This document shows positions 62,777 through 64,000 of a stretch of 64,000 bases of DNA, in pieces. Position 1 is the stretch's first letter. The number at the start of each line of letters is the position of its first letter. The notes under the pieces are model-generated. The model was not told the origin of the DNA. It did not search any database and saw only the letters and a program-made list of their open reading frames with translations. Position numbers and translations under genes: made by a program. Source of the stretch: Ciceribacter thiooxidans (GTDB lineage: Bacteria; Pseudomonadota; Alphaproteobacteria; Rhizobiales; Rhizobiaceae); contig NZ_CP059897.1 in the NCBI RefSeq assembly GCF_014126615.1, positions 930,001 to 994,000 of the forward strand, in the 5' to 3' direction.

Positions 62777-64000
62777 GCTGCGTCCTCCAGGTCCGAGTTG
62801 CGCACCAGCGTGACGAAGGCATCCTCCATCGTCGGATCGGGATTGTCGGCGCTCGCCACGCGCGCCTTGAGCTCGTCCGGCGAGCCGAGCGCGATCGCGC
62901 GACCGCGATAAATGAGCGAGATCCGGTCGCAATATTCGGCCTCTTCCATGAAATGGGTGGTCACCAGAACGGTGACGCCCTTTTCGACGAGGCCGTTAAT
63001 ATGGGTCCAGAATTCGCGCCGGGTGATCGGATCGACGCCGGAGGTCGGCTCGTCGAGGAACAGCGCTTCCGGCTCGTGCAGCGCGGCGCAGGCGAGCGCC
63101 AGCCGCTGCTTGAGGCCGAGGGGCAGGTCCTTCGCCGACATCTTCAGGTGGTTGCCGAAATCGAAGATCTCCGTCATCAACGAGATGCGCTCGCGCCGCC
63201 GGCCCTTGCCGAGGCCATAGACGCCGGCGAAGAAATCAAGGTTTTGCGCGACGCTCAGATCGCCGTAGAGCGAGAATTTCTGGGCCATGTAGCCGAGCCG
63301 GTTGCGGGCTGCGGCCGTGTCGCGGCGGAGGTCGAAGCCGGCGACACGGCCGTCCCCGCTCGTCGGCCTCAAGAGGCCGCAGAGCATCTTGAATGTGGTC
63401 GACTTGCCGGCGCCGTTCGGCCCGAGCAGCCCGAAGATCTGACCGCGGGGGATTGCGAAACTGATGTCCTCGGCGGCGGTGAAATCGCCGAAGCGCTTGG
63501 TGAGCCCGCGCGCCTCGATGACCGCCCGGCCGTCGTCGGCGGGAAGGGGTGTCGTCGCCTCCGCGAGCTTCGACCGGCCGTCGGGCCCGCCGCCGAGAAG
63601 GTCGACGAAGGCGTCCTCGAATCGTGGTTCGGTTGGCCGCAGGCGCGCACCTGATCCGGCGATCTCCAAGACTGTCGGCTGCGTGCCACCCGCGAGCACC
63701 AGGCGGATCGCTTCGCCCTGAATGACGCCGTCGACCGTTCCGGGCTGCTGCAGGACACTCGTCAACACCTGGCGGCGACGTCCCTCGACGTCGAGAATCT
63801 TGTAGACACGACCGGCGACGCGATTGGTCAGCTCCGAAGGAACGCCGTTGAAGAGCAGTTTGCCGCCGTTCAGCAGAAGGACGCGGTCGCATGCCTCCGC
63901 CTCATCGAGATAGGCCGTCGACCAGACGACGCCGATCCCTTCCTTCGTCAGGTCCTCGACCATCGCCCAGAGTTCCCGCCGCGAAATCGGATCGACACCG
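62773..64000 (-). CDS. ABC-2 exporter ATPase, two nucleotide-binding domains, cut by window edge
   Basis: Only the C-terminal part is in the window (409 residues visible, including the codons before MVEDLTKEG). The first domain's end (D-loop/H-loop region TAYLDEAEACDRVLLLNGGK) is followed by a second complete domain with Walker A GPNGAGKSTTFKMLCGLL, signature DLPLGLKQRLALACAAL and Walker B ALFLDEPTSGVDP. This double-ATPase plus two-permease layout is like the E. coli yhiH/yhhJ (rbbA-type) or ybhFSR group. Confidence 0.88.
   Translation of the reverse strand, partial: GVDPISRRELWAMVEDLTKEGIGVVWSTAYLDEAEACDRVLLLNGGKLLFNGVPSELTNRVAGRVYKILDVEGRRRQVLTSVLQQPGTVDGVIQGEAIRLVLAGGTQPTVLEIAGSGARLRPTEPRFEDAFVDLLGGGPDGRSKLAEATTPLPADDGRAVIEARGLTKRFGDFTAAEDISFAIPRGQIFGLLGPNGAGKSTTFKMLCGLLRPTSGDGRVAGFDLRRDTAAARNRLGYMAQKFSLYGDLSVAQNLDFFAGVYGLGKGRRRERISLMTEIFDFGNHLKMSAKDLPLGLKQRLALACAALHEPEALFLDEPTSGVDPITRREFWTHINGLVEKGVTVLVTTHFMEEAEYCDRISLIYRGRAIALGSPDELKARVASADNPDPTMEDAFVTLVRNSDLEDAA

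Noticed and set aside
1..64000. CRISPR array, tRNA or rRNA genes
   Set aside because: No regularly spaced repeats and no recognisable tRNA or rRNA sequence were seen; a covariance-model search would be needed for completeness.

Overview
The window is GC-rich and tightly packed, with short intergenic gaps and few strand changes. It looks like an alphaproteobacterium of the Rhizobiaceae (Sinorhizobium/Ensifer, Rhizobium or Agrobacterium type). This is an inference from the abundant ABC and TRAP uptake systems, a 45-aa DUF1127 protein, the FCD-type GntR regulators, an IS66 element and a KpsE/T/M-type capsule locus. No rRNA, tRNA, CRISPR array or replication origin was seen.

Left part (1-33.4 kb): catabolic and transport modules. 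(i) An isochorismatase-like hydrolase. (ii) An AraC regulator divergent from a carbohydrate ABC importer followed by GH28 and GH105 hydrolases, probably a pectin/rhamnogalacturonan-fragment operon. (iii) A TacA-type antitoxin with a broken TacT-type toxin. (iv) A ferrous-iron importer, ftrABCD. (v) A single-chain nucleotidyltransferase-HEPN protein. (vi) A VanA/GntR/VanB-like aromatic O-demethylation operon with TGTATACA operators. (vii) A GNAT remnant beside an unknown papain-fold-like protein. (viii) A UvrD-type helicase. (ix) A decayed AbiEii-type nucleotidyltransferase. (x) A peptide ABC operon (SBP, two permeases, double ATPase). (xi) A DUF1127 small protein. (xii) A GntR-TRAP-polyol/idonate dehydrogenase operon. 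In four transport operons a strong GC hairpin lies 13-18 nt after the stop of the periplasmic protein gene.

Middle part (33.5-60.5 kb): a surface-polysaccharide island. A plus-strand series runs hydrolase, methyltransferase, unknown gene, KpsE-like, KpsT, second KpsE-like, KpsM, then a two-domain GT2. It converges at about 44.6 kb with a minus-strand series: rmlB, rmlC, rmlD, rmlA, GT2, a GT2/capsule-synthesis fusion, an SGNH-like protein, a GSCFA protein, a radical-SAM protein and a dTDP-L-rhamnose 4-epimerase-like gene. That last gene is split by a complete IS66 element (45138-47976) flanked by a perfect 8-bp target duplication; removing the element restores a continuous frame. A KpsC/S-like transferase and a CatB-type acetyltransferase lie on the left edge. 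Together the genes could make a dTDP-deoxysugar-containing, acetylated and methylated polysaccharide and export it by the ABC route. The radical-SAM/GSCFA/SGNH trio is the least explained part.

Right end (60.5-64 kb): an ABC-2 exporter, two permeases and a double-ATPase gene that runs off the window.

Quality warning: five genes (tacT-like, dppB-like, the alpha/beta-hydrolase, kpsM, rmlA) each need exactly one extra G/C in a G/C run to become intact. This looks more like systematic homopolymer under-calling in the assembly than five independent mutations. The tacT-like and AbiEii-like genes carry additional lesions and are probably genuinely decayed.
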